DNA from: Clostridia bacterium
GTDB lineage: Bacteria; Bacillota; Clostridia; Oscillospirales; CAG-272
Reading direction: 5' to 3'
Length of the DNA: 64,000 nucleotides
NCBI GenBank assembly: GCA_017482055.1
Contig: JAFUOH010000008.1
Coordinates: 62,001 to 126,000, forward strand
A program made the position numbers and the translations under genes. The notes below the pieces were generated by a model. The model saw only the letters and a program-made list of their open reading frames with translations, was not told the DNA's origin and made no database searches. This document shows positions 52,460 to 61,054 of this stretch, in pieces (the first letter of the stretch is position 1; every line of letters starts with the position of its first letter).

Positions 52460-53572
52460 TTACTCAAAGTATATCTTTGTGCGCCACAAAGAGTTATCAC
52501 TGCCGTATTTCTCACAGCCTACGGGCTGCATCCACTCACCGACGGTGATCCAGGCTTCCTTGTCGGATACGTCCGTAACAAAGAAGTTGCCGAGTCTCGC
52601 GCCAAGCTCGGGCACTACCACAATCTCCTCGTCGCGGATAAGGCACTGCCTGTCCTCGTCAAAGCGGGTCATGAACAGCGGCGCACGGTGACGGAACACG
52701 TGGTCATTGTGGGCACCCTTGCGGTTGTATACTAAGAACAGCCCGTCGGGGTGGCGTACCCAGCGCTGCATGGTGTTGTAATTCTCCAATATCGCCCCAT
52801 CGTCCCACACATAGGGACGAGGCGCGTCGAAGTGGTAGCCGTCGTCGCTGACTGCGAACATGCCGACTGCATCTGTACGAAGTGCAAGGTAGTATTTACC
52901 GTTAAGATATGTCATGGACGGCTCGTACACGCCGCGTTTGTGCTCGGGACCGACGCTGACCGGTTCGCCGACCTTAACGATAACAAGATGATCACCTTCA
53001 AGTGCATAGCGAATGGACACAACTCTCGCCTGCTTATGTGTCTGAGCGGTATAGTAGAAGGTCAGCATCATATCGCCGTTGTCCAATTCGAAGTGCTGAC
53101 CGAAGGGTTCGGCAGTTACATATTCGAACGGGAACGGAATAGGCGTTAAGCTTGGCTCTCTCTGCATGGTCTCGGGGTTGAAGAACGAAAGGTAAGGGTC
53201 ACCCGGTGCAATGCCGTTTATAAGCACGGGATGCTTGTCATTCTCGTAGCTTATGCTCTTACCGAACATCAGCCATTTATCGTGATGCTTATTGTAGAAG
53301 AGGTAACCACCGCCCATTTTGGTGCGAACGCCGTTTTCTTCCTTTTCGATTCCCTTAAACGGCACCGCCTCGCCGAAGGTCTTGCCGCCGTCGGTGCTCT
53401 TTCGCACATACGAGCCCACGCCCACGTCACTGCCCGAAAGCAGCAGCATACCGTATGATAAAAATGCGGTATCCTTGCCGTCATAGGTGATGTGAGGACA
53501 GTTTTTGCAGGTCTTGCCGTCAAATCCGGGATACATACGCTCACGCGTGTAAGTGAATTTGATGGGTTTCAT
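52460..53572 (-). CDS. Sialidase-superfamily beta-propeller protein
   Basis: 370 residues. Asp-box-like STDGGKTFGEAVPF and repeated blade patterns (ENGVRTKMGGGYLFYNKHHD, YEPSMTYLNGKYYLALRTDA, VSDDGYHFDAPRPYVW, NYNTMQRWVRHPDGLFLVYN) indicate a BNR/neuraminidase-like propeller. No signal peptide, so an intracellular glycosidase, possibly on oligosaccharides or glycoside phosphates. Catalytic residues cannot be assigned with certainty. AAAGGAG precedes the ATG. Confidence 0.8.
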   Translation of the reverse strand: MKPIKFTYTRERMYPGFDGKTCKNCPHITYDGKDTAFLSYGMLLLSGSDVGVGSYVRKSTDGGKTFGEAVPFKGIEKEENGVRTKMGGGYLFYNKHHDKWLMFGKSISYENDKHPVLINGIAPGDPYLSFFNPETMQREPSLTPIPFPFEYVTAEPFGQHFELDNGDMMLTFYYTAQTHKQARVVSIRYALEGDHLVIVKVGEPVSVGPEHKRGVYEPSMTYLNGKYYLALRTDAVGMFAVSDDGYHFDAPRPYVWDDGAILENYNTMQRWVRHPDGLFLVYNRKGAHNDHVFRHRAPLFMTRFDEDRQCLIRDEEIVVVPELGARLGNFFVTDVSDKEAWITVGEWMQPVGCEKYGSDNSLWRTKIYFE

Positions 53573-53603
53573 GTTAATACTCCTTTCAAAATCATGCTTT
53601 TAT

Positions 53604-55601
53604 TTAATTCGCCGCGCCGCTTATAACAAGCGCCGTTTTTGCATCGGCTATACCGTCGCGTACCAGCAACATGAGCACCGAGTCAAGGGCATCCCGAGGA
53701 TTGCACCAGATATCGGGCTCGATACCTATATCGTCGCGGTTTTGTCCATCGTCGAACCAATACATGGTATTCCAAATATTAAAGCTGACACCTGAGTTCG
53801 GAAGGTATAAGGTGCTGCGGCTTCCGCAGCAGAAATTTCGTCCCGCGGTGGGACCGCCCACAACGATGGAATTGTCAAGAGTTTTAAAATACTGAACCCC
53901 GAATTCTCCTGCCGAGCCGCATCTGTCGTCCGTAAGAATGATAACGGGAGTGTTGTTGTCGATCATCTCGCCCTTGTTGCCGCCGGAGCTTACCGTTTCC
54001 TTGCCGCGTGCAGTGCCGCCCACCAAAGCGGTCTTCCTTGACATAATGTTCACTCTGAATTGTACGCTGCTCTCTCCGCTGTAACGCTTTACCCATTCTC
54101 TCGGATAGTAGTCTGTGCCGCCGCCGTTTGTGCGAAGATCAATTATTATCGCCTTGGCATCCTTCATCTGTGTCGCTGAATTTAAAAATCCGTTATATGA
54201 GGACGCGCCGTGAGAATTGTCAAAGCTTCTTATGGATATGTAGGCGATACCGTTGTTTTTGAGAAATTGGTAGTCAATTCCGAGGCTTGACTCGGAAAGC
54301 GGCTTACCCTCGTACCACTCCGCTGTCTCCGTTATGGTGTCATCGCCCCGTGTCAGGTAGATTTTACTTTCGGATACCGCTGCACCGCCGTGGTAAAACC
54401 ACACGGGACTGTACACGATGGCACCTGTCCCCGTGAGACTTGTCTGCATGGCAACATGCTCATTGTCACAACCGTCGTAGTACCACTTTTCGCCGTCTAT
54501 AAGCTTGTAGTAGCCCACCGCATCCTTATAGTAGTTCTGATTCTTGCAGTACCGATATTCATACTCGTCAACGTCGCCGCGCCGCAGATGACCGTCCTGC
54601 ACCTGTGCCATGTGCCATCTCAGAATGCTGTCAAGCTCGGAGGCGGTAACCTTGTCCTTGCCCTTGATCTCGGAAAGCGCGCTCGCTTTAAGCTCATTAA
54701 AGAATTCTTCCCCGAAATAATAGTACGCGCCGTAAGCATATTTGAGCGAGCGGAAGAATACGTCTATATCTGCCGCCGCTTCAGAAAATGTCACCGTCTT
54801 TGTGTTTCTTTTGGTCTTCAGCGCCTTTATTTCGGCGTCCGTCAGCGGAACTCTTGAACCGCCGTCATTTATCGCGTATTTTTTGATGCTCTCATTGTCA
54901 AGAGGCTCGGAAAACATCTCCCGCCGTGCATCACTGACAGCTTCAGCAAACTCTTTGAAGCCAATGGCAGACTCCTCTGCGGCTAACATATCCGCATAGA
55001 TACGCTCTACTATCTTTTCCCCCGTGACCTTATGCGGCTTTGAGATGGCGTTATATGAGATCATCGCCGCATCACCGCGTTTGAAGGAGTCGTTGTTGAT
55101 CTCATTGTATTCTCCTGCCTCGCAGAGACCCTTGTACATCGCAAATTCCCACGACCTATCCCACTGAAAATCCGTATCCGAGGAATATCCCAGCGCACGA
55201 AGCACAAACGTAATATACTGTGCCGCTGTCACCTTATCATTGCCGCCGAATGTAGTGGCGCTCGTTCCGCCGGTAAGACCGTTGGCATAAGCATAGCCCA
55301 CATAAGGCTTTGCCCAATCAGCCACATCGGTGAAAGGCATATCCCATGTACCGGCAAGCGCTTCTTCCTCTTTTCCGAGAAGGCGCACAAGCATGGTTAT
55401 TGCCTCCTGACGCGTGGCGGAGCGATTAAGGTCGTATATGGGGTTTCCGTAAATGTCGGTGCCTGTTCCCCGGAAAAGCCCCATTGAGTTGAGCGAATCT
55501 GCGGCACTGAGCGCCTCTGTGATATTAAGCGCACCAACGGTCGTCGCCATCGATGAAGCTGCACAGGCGGCAAGAAGCAATGCGATAATTTTCTTCTTCA
55601 T
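53604..55601 (-). CDS. Secreted SLH-domain S41 family peptidase
   Basis: 665 residues. A signal peptide (MKKKIIALLLAACAASSMAT) is followed by two or three SLH repeats (DIYGNPIYDLNRSATRQEAI, PFTDVADWAKPYVGYAYANG, SATTFGGNDKVTAAQYITFV; about 25-200), a helical linker and a C-terminal S41 (tail-specific protease-like) domain: YISIRSFDNSHGASSYNGF, AIIIDLRTNGGGTDYYPREW, and the nucleophile Ser in DDRCGSAGEFGVQYF. Anchored to wall polysaccharide and probably cleaves C-termini of surface proteins; no PDZ domain is evident. Confidence 0.9.
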   Translation of the reverse strand: MKKKIIALLLAACAASSMATTVGALNITEALSAADSLNSMGLFRGTGTDIYGNPIYDLNRSATRQEAITMLVRLLGKEEEALAGTWDMPFTDVADWAKPYVGYAYANGLTGGTSATTFGGNDKVTAAQYITFVLRALGYSSDTDFQWDRSWEFAMYKGLCEAGEYNEINNDSFKRGDAAMISYNAISKPHKVTGEKIVERIYADMLAAEESAIGFKEFAEAVSDARREMFSEPLDNESIKKYAINDGGSRVPLTDAEIKALKTKRNTKTVTFSEAAADIDVFFRSLKYAYGAYYYFGEEFFNELKASALSEIKGKDKVTASELDSILRWHMAQVQDGHLRRGDVDEYEYRYCKNQNYYKDAVGYYKLIDGEKWYYDGCDNEHVAMQTSLTGTGAIVYSPVWFYHGGAAVSESKIYLTRGDDTITETAEWYEGKPLSESSLGIDYQFLKNNGIAYISIRSFDNSHGASSYNGFLNSATQMKDAKAIIIDLRTNGGGTDYYPREWVKRYSGESSVQFRVNIMSRKTALVGGTARGKETVSSGGNKGEMIDNNTPVIILTDDRCGSAGEFGVQYFKTLDNSIVVGGPTAGRNFCCGSRSTLYLPNSGVSFNIWNTMYWFDDGQNRDDIGIEPDIWCNPRDALDSVLMLLVRDGIADAKTALVISGAAN

Positions 55602-55627
55602 AAGTGTCTCCTGTCATTTTAACGATT

Positions 55628-56107
55628 CTACTCGAACAGAATATCCGCAAACGTGGCTCCCGATACCCTTGCAAGGTCGGCGGGCTTTGCTTCGATCTGC
55701 CAGCCGATCTTACCCGCGCTGACGAGCATGGTGTCGCAATTCTCCGCAGTGGCATCGAATACGGTACGGTACCGCTTCTTCATACCCACAGGCGAGCAGC
55801 CTCCGCGTACATATCCCGTAACCTTGTTGATGTCGGCGACATGTATCATCGCAACAGACTTGACCCCTACCGCCTTAGCGGCTTTTTTTAGATCAAGCTC
55901 ACGATTTACGGGAACATCGAACACATAATAGTTTCGGTCGGCACCCTGAGTCACAAGAGTCTTGAATATCTTTTCGGGAGGAATACCGAGGATTGATGAT
56001 ATAGTCATTCCGTCCACGGCTTCATCGCCGTGTGCGTAGGTGTGCGGGGTATAGGGGAGCTTTTCCTTGTCGAATATACGGTAAACATTGGTTTTGAATT
56101 CAGCCAT
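55628..56107 (-). CDS. ybaK: Cys-tRNA(Pro)/Cys-tRNA(Cys) deacylase YbaK
   Basis: 159 residues of the YbaK/EbsC family, which hydrolyses mischarged Cys-tRNA-Pro. Conserved motifs: IFKTLVTQGADRNYYVFDVP (Lys), VTGYVRGGCSPVGMKKRYRT, and VSAGKIGWQIEAKPADL. AAAGGAAG precedes the ATG. It is divergent from the fucosidase gene. Confidence 0.94.
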   Translation of the reverse strand: MAEFKTNVYRIFDKEKLPYTPHTYAHGDEAVDGMTISSILGIPPEKIFKTLVTQGADRNYYVFDVPVNRELDLKKAAKAVGVKSVAMIHVADINKVTGYVRGGCSPVGMKKRYRTVFDATAENCDTMLVSAGKIGWQIEAKPADLARVSGATFADILFE

Positions 56108-56252
56108 TTTTCTCTTCCTTTCCGGGATGTTTATTTTATTTTACCACATCTTTCTGAAATTGTACAGAGATTTGCAGATTTTTCTTTACTTTTCCGCAAT
56201 TTCATGGTATACTATTAGGCGAGACCATTTCACAGAAAGGAATGATACTATA

Positions 56253-57458
56253 ATGGGAATGCCGAAAAAATTCGGTATGTTCGTCCACTGGGGACTTTAT
56301 GCCCTCACCGGCTACCATGAGCAGGTGCGTTGGCGCTTCCATACGCCGCGCGAGCTGTACAGAAGCCTGATGGACAAATTCAATCCGGTGGATTATGATC
56401 CGGACGAATGGGTAAAGCTGGCCAAGGATGCGGGCATGGAGTACATCTGCATCACGACGAAGCACCACGACGGCTTCTGCATGTTCGACACAAAGTACAC
56501 TGATTTCAACATCATGAACACGCCCTTCGGCCGCGATATCCTGAAGGAGCTGGCCGACGCCTGCGAGCGCGGCGGCATTGCGCTGTCGCTCTACTACTCC
56601 AACCCCGACTGGAACTGCCCCTTCGGCTACAACTCCGCAAGCTCTCATCAGATGCCCTCTCCCGGCGATGAGGAGGATACGGAGAAATACCGCGCGTTCG
56701 TAAAGAATCAGCTCCGCGAGCTGCTGACGAATTACGGCAGGATCTACACACTCTTCTGGGATATCCCCACCAATATTGCCGATCCGTCCATGAACGAGTT
56801 CGTCCGTTCCCTGCAGCCGGACATCCTCATCAATGACCGCGGCTGGGGCGACAAGGGCGATTTCTCGACGCCGGAGCGCCATGTTCCGGACGGAACGAAG
56901 TTTGAGCGCTACACCGAGGCGTGCCAGTCTGTGGGACGTCAGAGCTGGGGCTACTGCGCCGACGAGGACTACTACACCAAGCGCTTCCTCACCGCCGGCA
57001 TCGACAAGATCCGCGTGATGGACGGCAGCTACCTGCTTAATGTGGGCCCGATGCCGAACGGCCGGATCCCTAAGCGCGCACAGGACATCATCCGCTCTAT
57101 CGGCAGCTGGTACAACAACGTGAAGGAAGCCTTCGACGCCGAGCCGTGTCTGCTGCTGGAGGACAAATCCCTGCTGACCACACAGCGCGGCGACACGCTG
57201 TATGTGCACATTCCCAAGCCGCTGGACGTCTGTGGCCTGACACTCAAGCCGCTTGATGTCATGCCCAAATCAGTAACACTTCTCAACGATGGCCGCGCGC
57301 TGAAGTACGCCGTCACCACGCGTCCGGAGGATAAGGATTGGCAGACTCATATCATGCGCCGCCAGACGCTGCATGTCTTCAACATCCCCGCCGAGGATTT
57401 CCCGAGCGAAACGCTGGTATTGAAGATCGAGCTTGACAACGAAAAAATTAAAATTTAA
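56253..57458 (+). CDS. Alpha-L-fucosidase (GH29-like), cytoplasmic
   Basis: 401 residues. GH29 features: FGMFVHWGLYALTGYHEQVR, CITTKHHDGFCMFDTKYTDF, NIMNTPFGRDILKELADACE, and the candidate nucleophile Asp170 in LFWDIPTN. A C-terminal beta-sandwich follows. No signal peptide, so it would act on imported fucosides. The ATG at 56253 is used with AAAGGA 12 bases upstream; a longer frame to 56088 is antisense to ybaK. Codon use is richer in CTG, CCG, GCC and GGC than in neighbours. pyrE follows after 13 bases. Confidence 0.9.
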   Translation: MGMPKKFGMFVHWGLYALTGYHEQVRWRFHTPRELYRSLMDKFNPVDYDPDEWVKLAKDAGMEYICITTKHHDGFCMFDTKYTDFNIMNTPFGRDILKELADACERGGIALSLYYSNPDWNCPFGYNSASSHQMPSPGDEEDTEKYRAFVKNQLRELLTNYGRIYTLFWDIPTNIADPSMNEFVRSLQPDILINDRGWGDKGDFSTPERHVPDGTKFERYTEACQSVGRQSWGYCADEDYYTKRFLTAGIDKIRVMDGSYLLNVGPMPNGRIPKRAQDIIRSIGSWYNNVKEAFDAEPCLLLEDKSLLTTQRGDTLYVHIPKPLDVCGLTLKPLDVMPKSVTLLNDGRALKYAVTTRPEDKDWQTHIMRRQTLHVFNIPAEDFPSETLVLKIELDNEKIKI

Positions 57459-57471
57459 GGAGATACAGAAA

Positions 57472-58143
57472 ATGAGCTACAAGACTGACTTTATCGAATT
57501 CATGGTACGCAGCGGCGTGCTCCGCTTCGGCGAGTTCACCACCAAGAGCGGCAGAAAGTCCCCCTACTTCGTCAACACCGGCAACTACAAGACCGGCGCA
57601 CAGATGGCAAAGCTGGGTAAGTATTACGCAGAATGCCTCAAGAACAACGTGGGCGACGAATTCGATGTTCTCTTTGGCCCGGCATACAAGGGTATTCCGC
57701 TTGCGACCGTCACCGCTTGCTCCCTCTTCACCGAATACGGCATCGACAAGCCCTACTGCTTCAACCGCAAAGAGGCCAAGGATCACGGCGAGGGTGGTAA
57801 TATGGTGGGCGCAAAGCTTAATGACGGTGACCGCGTAGTTATCATCGAGGACGTTATCACTGCAGGTACCGCTGTACGCGAGACTCTTCCCCAGCTTAAG
57901 GCTGCGGCAGATGTCAAGGTCGAGCACATGATCATCTCTGTTGACAGAATGGAGCGCGGTCAATCGGGCACCACTGCCATCAAGGAGATCGGCGCTGAAT
58001 TCGGCATCAAGGTTCATCCCATCGTAACCGTGCGTGAGATCATCGACCATATGCATAACCGCGAGATTGACGGTACCGTACCGCTGAATGACGAGGTACG
58101 CGAGCGTATGGAAGCATATCTCGAAATGTACTGCGAGAAATAA
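57472..58143 (+). CDS. pyrE: Orotate phosphoribosyltransferase
   Basis: 223 residues. It converts orotate and PRPP to OMP in pyrimidine synthesis. Motifs: FTTKSGRKSPYFVNTGNYKT, FGPAYKGIPLATVTACSLF and the PRPP loop VVIIEDVITAGTAVRE. AAGGAG precedes the ATG; the gene begins 13 bases after the fucosidase stop. No other pyr gene is near. A GNAT gene overlaps its stop (TAATG). Confidence 0.95.
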   Translation: MSYKTDFIEFMVRSGVLRFGEFTTKSGRKSPYFVNTGNYKTGAQMAKLGKYYAECLKNNVGDEFDVLFGPAYKGIPLATVTACSLFTEYGIDKPYCFNRKEAKDHGEGGNMVGAKLNDGDRVVIIEDVITAGTAVRETLPQLKAAADVKVEHMIISVDRMERGQSGTTAIKEIGAEFGIKVHPIVTVREIIDHMHNREIDGTVPLNDEVRERMEAYLEMYCEK

Positions 58144-58748
58144 TGGATATAAAATTAAGACTCGCCGCGCCTTCGGACGCGGCGAGCTTACTTGAAATAT
58201 ACCGTCCGTATGTTGAAACTACCACGGTTTCCTTTGAATACAAAGCGCCGACCATCGAGGAATTTCGCCGTCGCATCTGCGAATTCTCGGCGGAGTTCCC
58301 GTACATCGTGTGTATACTGGACGGTGAAATCGTGGGTTACGCGTATGCCCACAAATATAAAATGCGCCACGCATATCGGTTCGCGGCGGAGCTGTCTGTC
58401 TATATCGCTATGCACCGTCGTGGCATGGGCATCGGCAAACGGCTGTATGCAGCACTTATCGAACTGCTCACCGAAATGGGCTATAAGAACCTTTACGGAA
58501 TCGTCACGGGTGAAAATGCTGCGAGCTTTGCCTTTCACAAAGCCTTCGGCTTTCGCGAGGTTGGCCGCGAGCATCACGTCGGATACAAATTCGGCAAATG
58601 GCTTGACGTGGTGCTTTTCGAAAAGCTCATCGACGAACGCTGTGACAGCGATGATCCCACTGACTGGTGCATCTGTCCGAAAAATTTACATGAGCTTGGC
58701 GGCGCAGTCGATAATATCTTGAATGAATACAGATCGTTTTGTCCTTAA
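58143..58748 (+). CDS. GNAT N-acetyltransferase (phosphinothricin acetyltransferase-like)
   Basis: 201 residues. The family pattern is clear: LRLAAPSDAASLLEIYRPYV, TTTVSFEYKAPTIEEFRRRI, GEIVGYAYAHKYKMRHAYRF, AELSVYIAMHRRGMGIGKRL, and the FHKAFGFREVGREHHVGYKF motif. Members acetylate amino acids or amine herbicides; substrate here unknown. The start codon overlaps the pyrE stop by one base, indicating coupling. Confidence 0.9.
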   Translation: MDIKLRLAAPSDAASLLEIYRPYVETTTVSFEYKAPTIEEFRRRICEFSAEFPYIVCILDGEIVGYAYAHKYKMRHAYRFAAELSVYIAMHRRGMGIGKRLYAALIELLTEMGYKNLYGIVTGENAASFAFHKAFGFREVGREHHVGYKFGKWLDVVLFEKLIDERCDSDDPTDWCICPKNLHELGGAVDNILNEYRSFCP

Positions 58749-58773
58749 AAACGTTTGAGCGACACGAATAAAA

Positions 58774-58802
58774 CGAGGTCACCGAAATATTCGGTGACCT
58801 CG
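58774..58802 (+). terminator. Bidirectional terminator of pyrE operon and nrdR
   Basis: A 13-bp perfect stem with a 3-base loop and T-rich tails on both strands, between convergent genes. Confidence 0.9.
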
Positions 58803-58806
58803 GATT

Positions 58807-59295
58807 TTATTTATTCTTAAGTGCCTTCTTCGCCTTTTCCTCTTTGAGCTGCTTTAAGCTGTTGAGCTCGTCCATAAATGCGTCGGCGTCCGGAAATTCA
58901 CGATATACAGACGCAAACCTGATATATGCAACATCATCGATCTCACGCAGCTTAGCCATAACCCTTTCACCTATTTCAAGGGTCGAAACCTCCACACGCA
59001 TACTGGTCTTGAACTCACTCTCAATGCTGTCTACAAGATCGTTCATCTGATCATCTGTAACCGGGCGCTTTAAACAAGCCTTCTTGATTCCGCCCATAAG
59101 CTTGTCGCGATCAAACGCCTCACGGCTGTTATCCCGCTTGCAAACGGTTATGGAACCCCGTTCCACCGTTTCGTAGGAGGTAAATCTGTGCTGACAATTG
59201 AGGCATTCTCTGCGGCGGCGTATGCTGCGCTCTTCATCAATTGGGCGTGTGTCAAGGACTTTATCCTGGCAGCACCCGCAGACGGGACATCTCAT
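58807..59295 (-). CDS. nrdR: Ribonucleotide reductase repressor NrdR
   Basis: 162 residues. A zinc ribbon (MRCPVCGCC, RRECLNCQHRF) and an ATP-cone (SITVCKRDNSREAFDRDKLM) identify NrdR, which represses ribonucleotide reductase genes in response to dATP. The ATG at 59295 is chosen by homology; upstream in-frame sequence to 59337 is not part of the family. The ribosome site is weak (GAAAGG about 15 bases upstream). Own promoter at 59406-59434. Confidence 0.95.
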   Translation of the reverse strand: MRCPVCGCCQDKVLDTRPIDEERSIRRRRECLNCQHRFTSYETVERGSITVCKRDNSREAFDRDKLMGGIKKACLKRPVTDDQMNDLVDSIESEFKTSMRVEVSTLEIGERVMAKLREIDDVAYIRFASVYREFPDADAFMDELNSLKQLKEEKAKKALKNK

Positions 59296-59405
59296 AATAC
59301 TAAACCGAGCCTTTCTTTTTTGTGTATCTATGTACACACATGGATGAAATTTCGTTCATATACCGCTTCGCGGCGGGGGGAACAGTGTCTTTTATAACAC
59401 AAATT

Positions 59406-59434
59406 ATTATAACATAAATTCCGGCATAAGTAAA
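59406..59434 (-). promoter_or_regulatory. nrdR promoter
   Basis: TTTACT-17-TATAAT on the minus strand, about 110 bases before the start codon. Confidence 0.6.
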
Positions 59435-59567
59435 CAGTTTGCAAAAATTTTTAACAATTTCGCCATCGCACATAAAATCGGTGTCACGGCGAGCATCATG
59501 GGATTATACTGTAAATGTACACAATAAATCTCGGAGTTCACCGAGAAGGCAAAAGGTGGAATCAACC

Positions 59568-60242
59568 ATGAATCCCATGATCGGCATCACAACAGGCAAC
59601 AACTCAGACGGCGACTATTTTCTGCGTCGTCAGTACTGCACCGCCATACTTCGCGCAGGCGGTATCCCCATAATGCTCCCGCCCGTAGGCAGACCTCACG
59701 CGGCGCTCGGAATATGTGACGGTATCATGCTAAGCGGCGGCGGTGATATCGCCCCCAGCCTCTGCGGCATTGACGAATACGACCCGATGTTTCTCTTTGA
59801 GCCCTCACCTGAACGGGATGAATACGAGCTTGAGCTCACAAAGCTCGCGTATGAGCGAGACATACCCATACTCGGTATCTGCCGCGGCATACAGGTACTT
59901 AACACCGCACTCGGCGGCAGTCTGTACTTTGATATCGTGGGACACCGTCAGAGGCTTTCCCGCGAACAGCCGTCACACAAGATCGGTATAACAAAAGGCA
60001 CCTATCTGCACCGCCTTATCGGTGCAGATGAGCTTGAAGTCAACAGCTTCCATCATCAGGCAGTCAAGACTGTACCGCCCGAGCTTAACGTCTGCGCCGC
60101 ATCCGATGACGGCATGATCGAAGCGGTGGAAGCCCCGAATATGCGCTTCTGTCTCGGGGTACAGTGGCACCCCGAGCATATGCACACTCGAGAAGCGGAT
60201 ATACTGTTCGCGGCACTCTGCGCGGCGGCAGATCGCAAATAG
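59568..60242 (+). CDS. Class I glutamine amidotransferase-like peptidase C26
   Basis: 224 residues. Gamma-glutamyl-gamma-aminobutyrate hydrolase (PuuD) family: catalytic Cys105 in LGICRGIQVLNTALGGSLYF, His in QWHPEH, and HKIGITKGTYLHRL. It removes gamma-glutamyl groups from amines. The ATG at 59568 has AAGGTGG nine bases upstream; a longer frame to 59439 lacks a site. No puu genes are adjacent. Confidence 0.9.
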   Translation: MNPMIGITTGNNSDGDYFLRRQYCTAILRAGGIPIMLPPVGRPHAALGICDGIMLSGGGDIAPSLCGIDEYDPMFLFEPSPERDEYELELTKLAYERDIPILGICRGIQVLNTALGGSLYFDIVGHRQRLSREQPSHKIGITKGTYLHRLIGADELEVNSFHHQAVKTVPPELNVCAASDDGMIEAVEAPNMRFCLGVQWHPEHMHTREADILFAALCAAADRK

Positions 60243-60250
60243 ACGTCACT

Positions 60251-60426
60251 TTATATGCGGTGGCAGTCGAAAATCGGATCATCGCGGTGCTCATACCACG
60301 CGCCTATCTTCACACCGCCTTTTGAATCAGATGGACATCAAGCTCACAGCCCATACTTTTTGCAATAGCGCTGATGTGTTTATGTAGATCCACGCAATAG
60401 CTGTCACCCAAAAGCAGTACCCTCAT
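60251..60426 (-). pseudogene. Remnant of an SGNH/DUF4886-like esterase gene
   Basis: Starting at the ATG at 60426 the frame reads MRVLLLGDSYCVDLHKHISA and stops after 38 codons. The LLLGDSYC start resembles the nucleophile block of SGNH-type DUF4886 proteins, which run to about 250 residues or more. In the next frame a plausible C-terminus follows (KIGAWYEHRDDPIFDCHRI, stop at 60251). An internal deletion plus frame change is the simplest reading. Confidence 0.5.
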
Positions 60427-60427
60427 G

Positions 60428-60925
60428 TTATTTTTTCCCTTTTAAATCGCTGTTTGCACGAATACAAGCAATAAGCCTCATATTACCGCGTTTTTCAAGG
60501 TATGCCTGCCCTGCCGCTATTTTATCGGCGGCATGTTTTCCCGCCCTTGCGCCGCCGAGTATGTCTGCAGTAATCTCCCACGGCTTCTCGTAATATTTAT
60601 CACTTCCCCACCGTCTCCATGATGGCAAAAAGATACATATGGCATACTTCAGCACCCCAAGTCGGCGCAGCTGCAGTATATGCCCATACTCATGACGTAC
60701 GGTATCGGCATCGGAATTTTTGCGCGTCAGAAATATGGCGCCGAACGCGCCCGAACGCTTTCCGCCGATACGAAATACGGTAACACCCTTGTATGATGAG
60801 AAGAAATGTGCTGCCAGCACACATGCTTCGCTGACATTGTTCTTGTCATAGCTCATAATATCAGCTCTTAAAGCGCGAAAAAGCTTTTGGGGCACCTGCA
60901 TAATGTTTATCAAGGCACTCTTCAC
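60428..60925 (-). CDS. Small HExxH-motif protein (putative zinc peptidase)
   Basis: 165 residues from a GTG at 60925; the start is uncertain, with in-frame ATGs at 60901 and 60856 and no strong ribosome site. The only clear motif is RHEYGHILQLRRLG, an HExxH zinc site typical of metallopeptidases, with a possible third ligand in the following helix (EKPWEITADILGG). No signal peptide or membrane span. It may be an immunity-type or housekeeping peptidase fragment. The esterase remnant starts one base after its stop. Confidence 0.6.
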   Translation of the reverse strand: MKSALINIMQVPQKLFRALRADIMSYDKNNVSEACVLAAHFFSSYKGVTVFRIGGKRSGAFGAIFLTRKNSDADTVRHEYGHILQLRRLGVLKYAICIFLPSWRRWGSDKYYEKPWEITADILGGARAGKHAADKIAAGQAYLEKRGNMRLIACIRANSDLKGKK

Positions 60926-61021
60926 CTGCCTTACACAGTTTACATTAATTATACCGTATCTTTACGCATGTGTCAATAAAAATCTTCCCCCAGACAGCCG
61001 TATTCCCGCTAAAAACAGCAC

Positions 61022-61045
61022 CAGCGGTACGAAAACGTACCGCTG
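61022..61045 (-). terminator. Terminator of the Gfo/Idh/MocA gene
   Basis: A 10-bp perfect stem CAGCGGTACG with AAAA loop; the minus-strand tail GTGCTGTTTTT is T-rich. Confidence 0.8.
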
Positions 61046-61054
61046 ACGTAATAT

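Noticed and set aside
59380..59410. Possible NrdR box in the nrdR leader (GTGT...ACAC inverted repeat)
   Set aside because: The order of half-sites is opposite to the ACAC...GTGT consensus and only one copy is present, so autoregulation is not supported.
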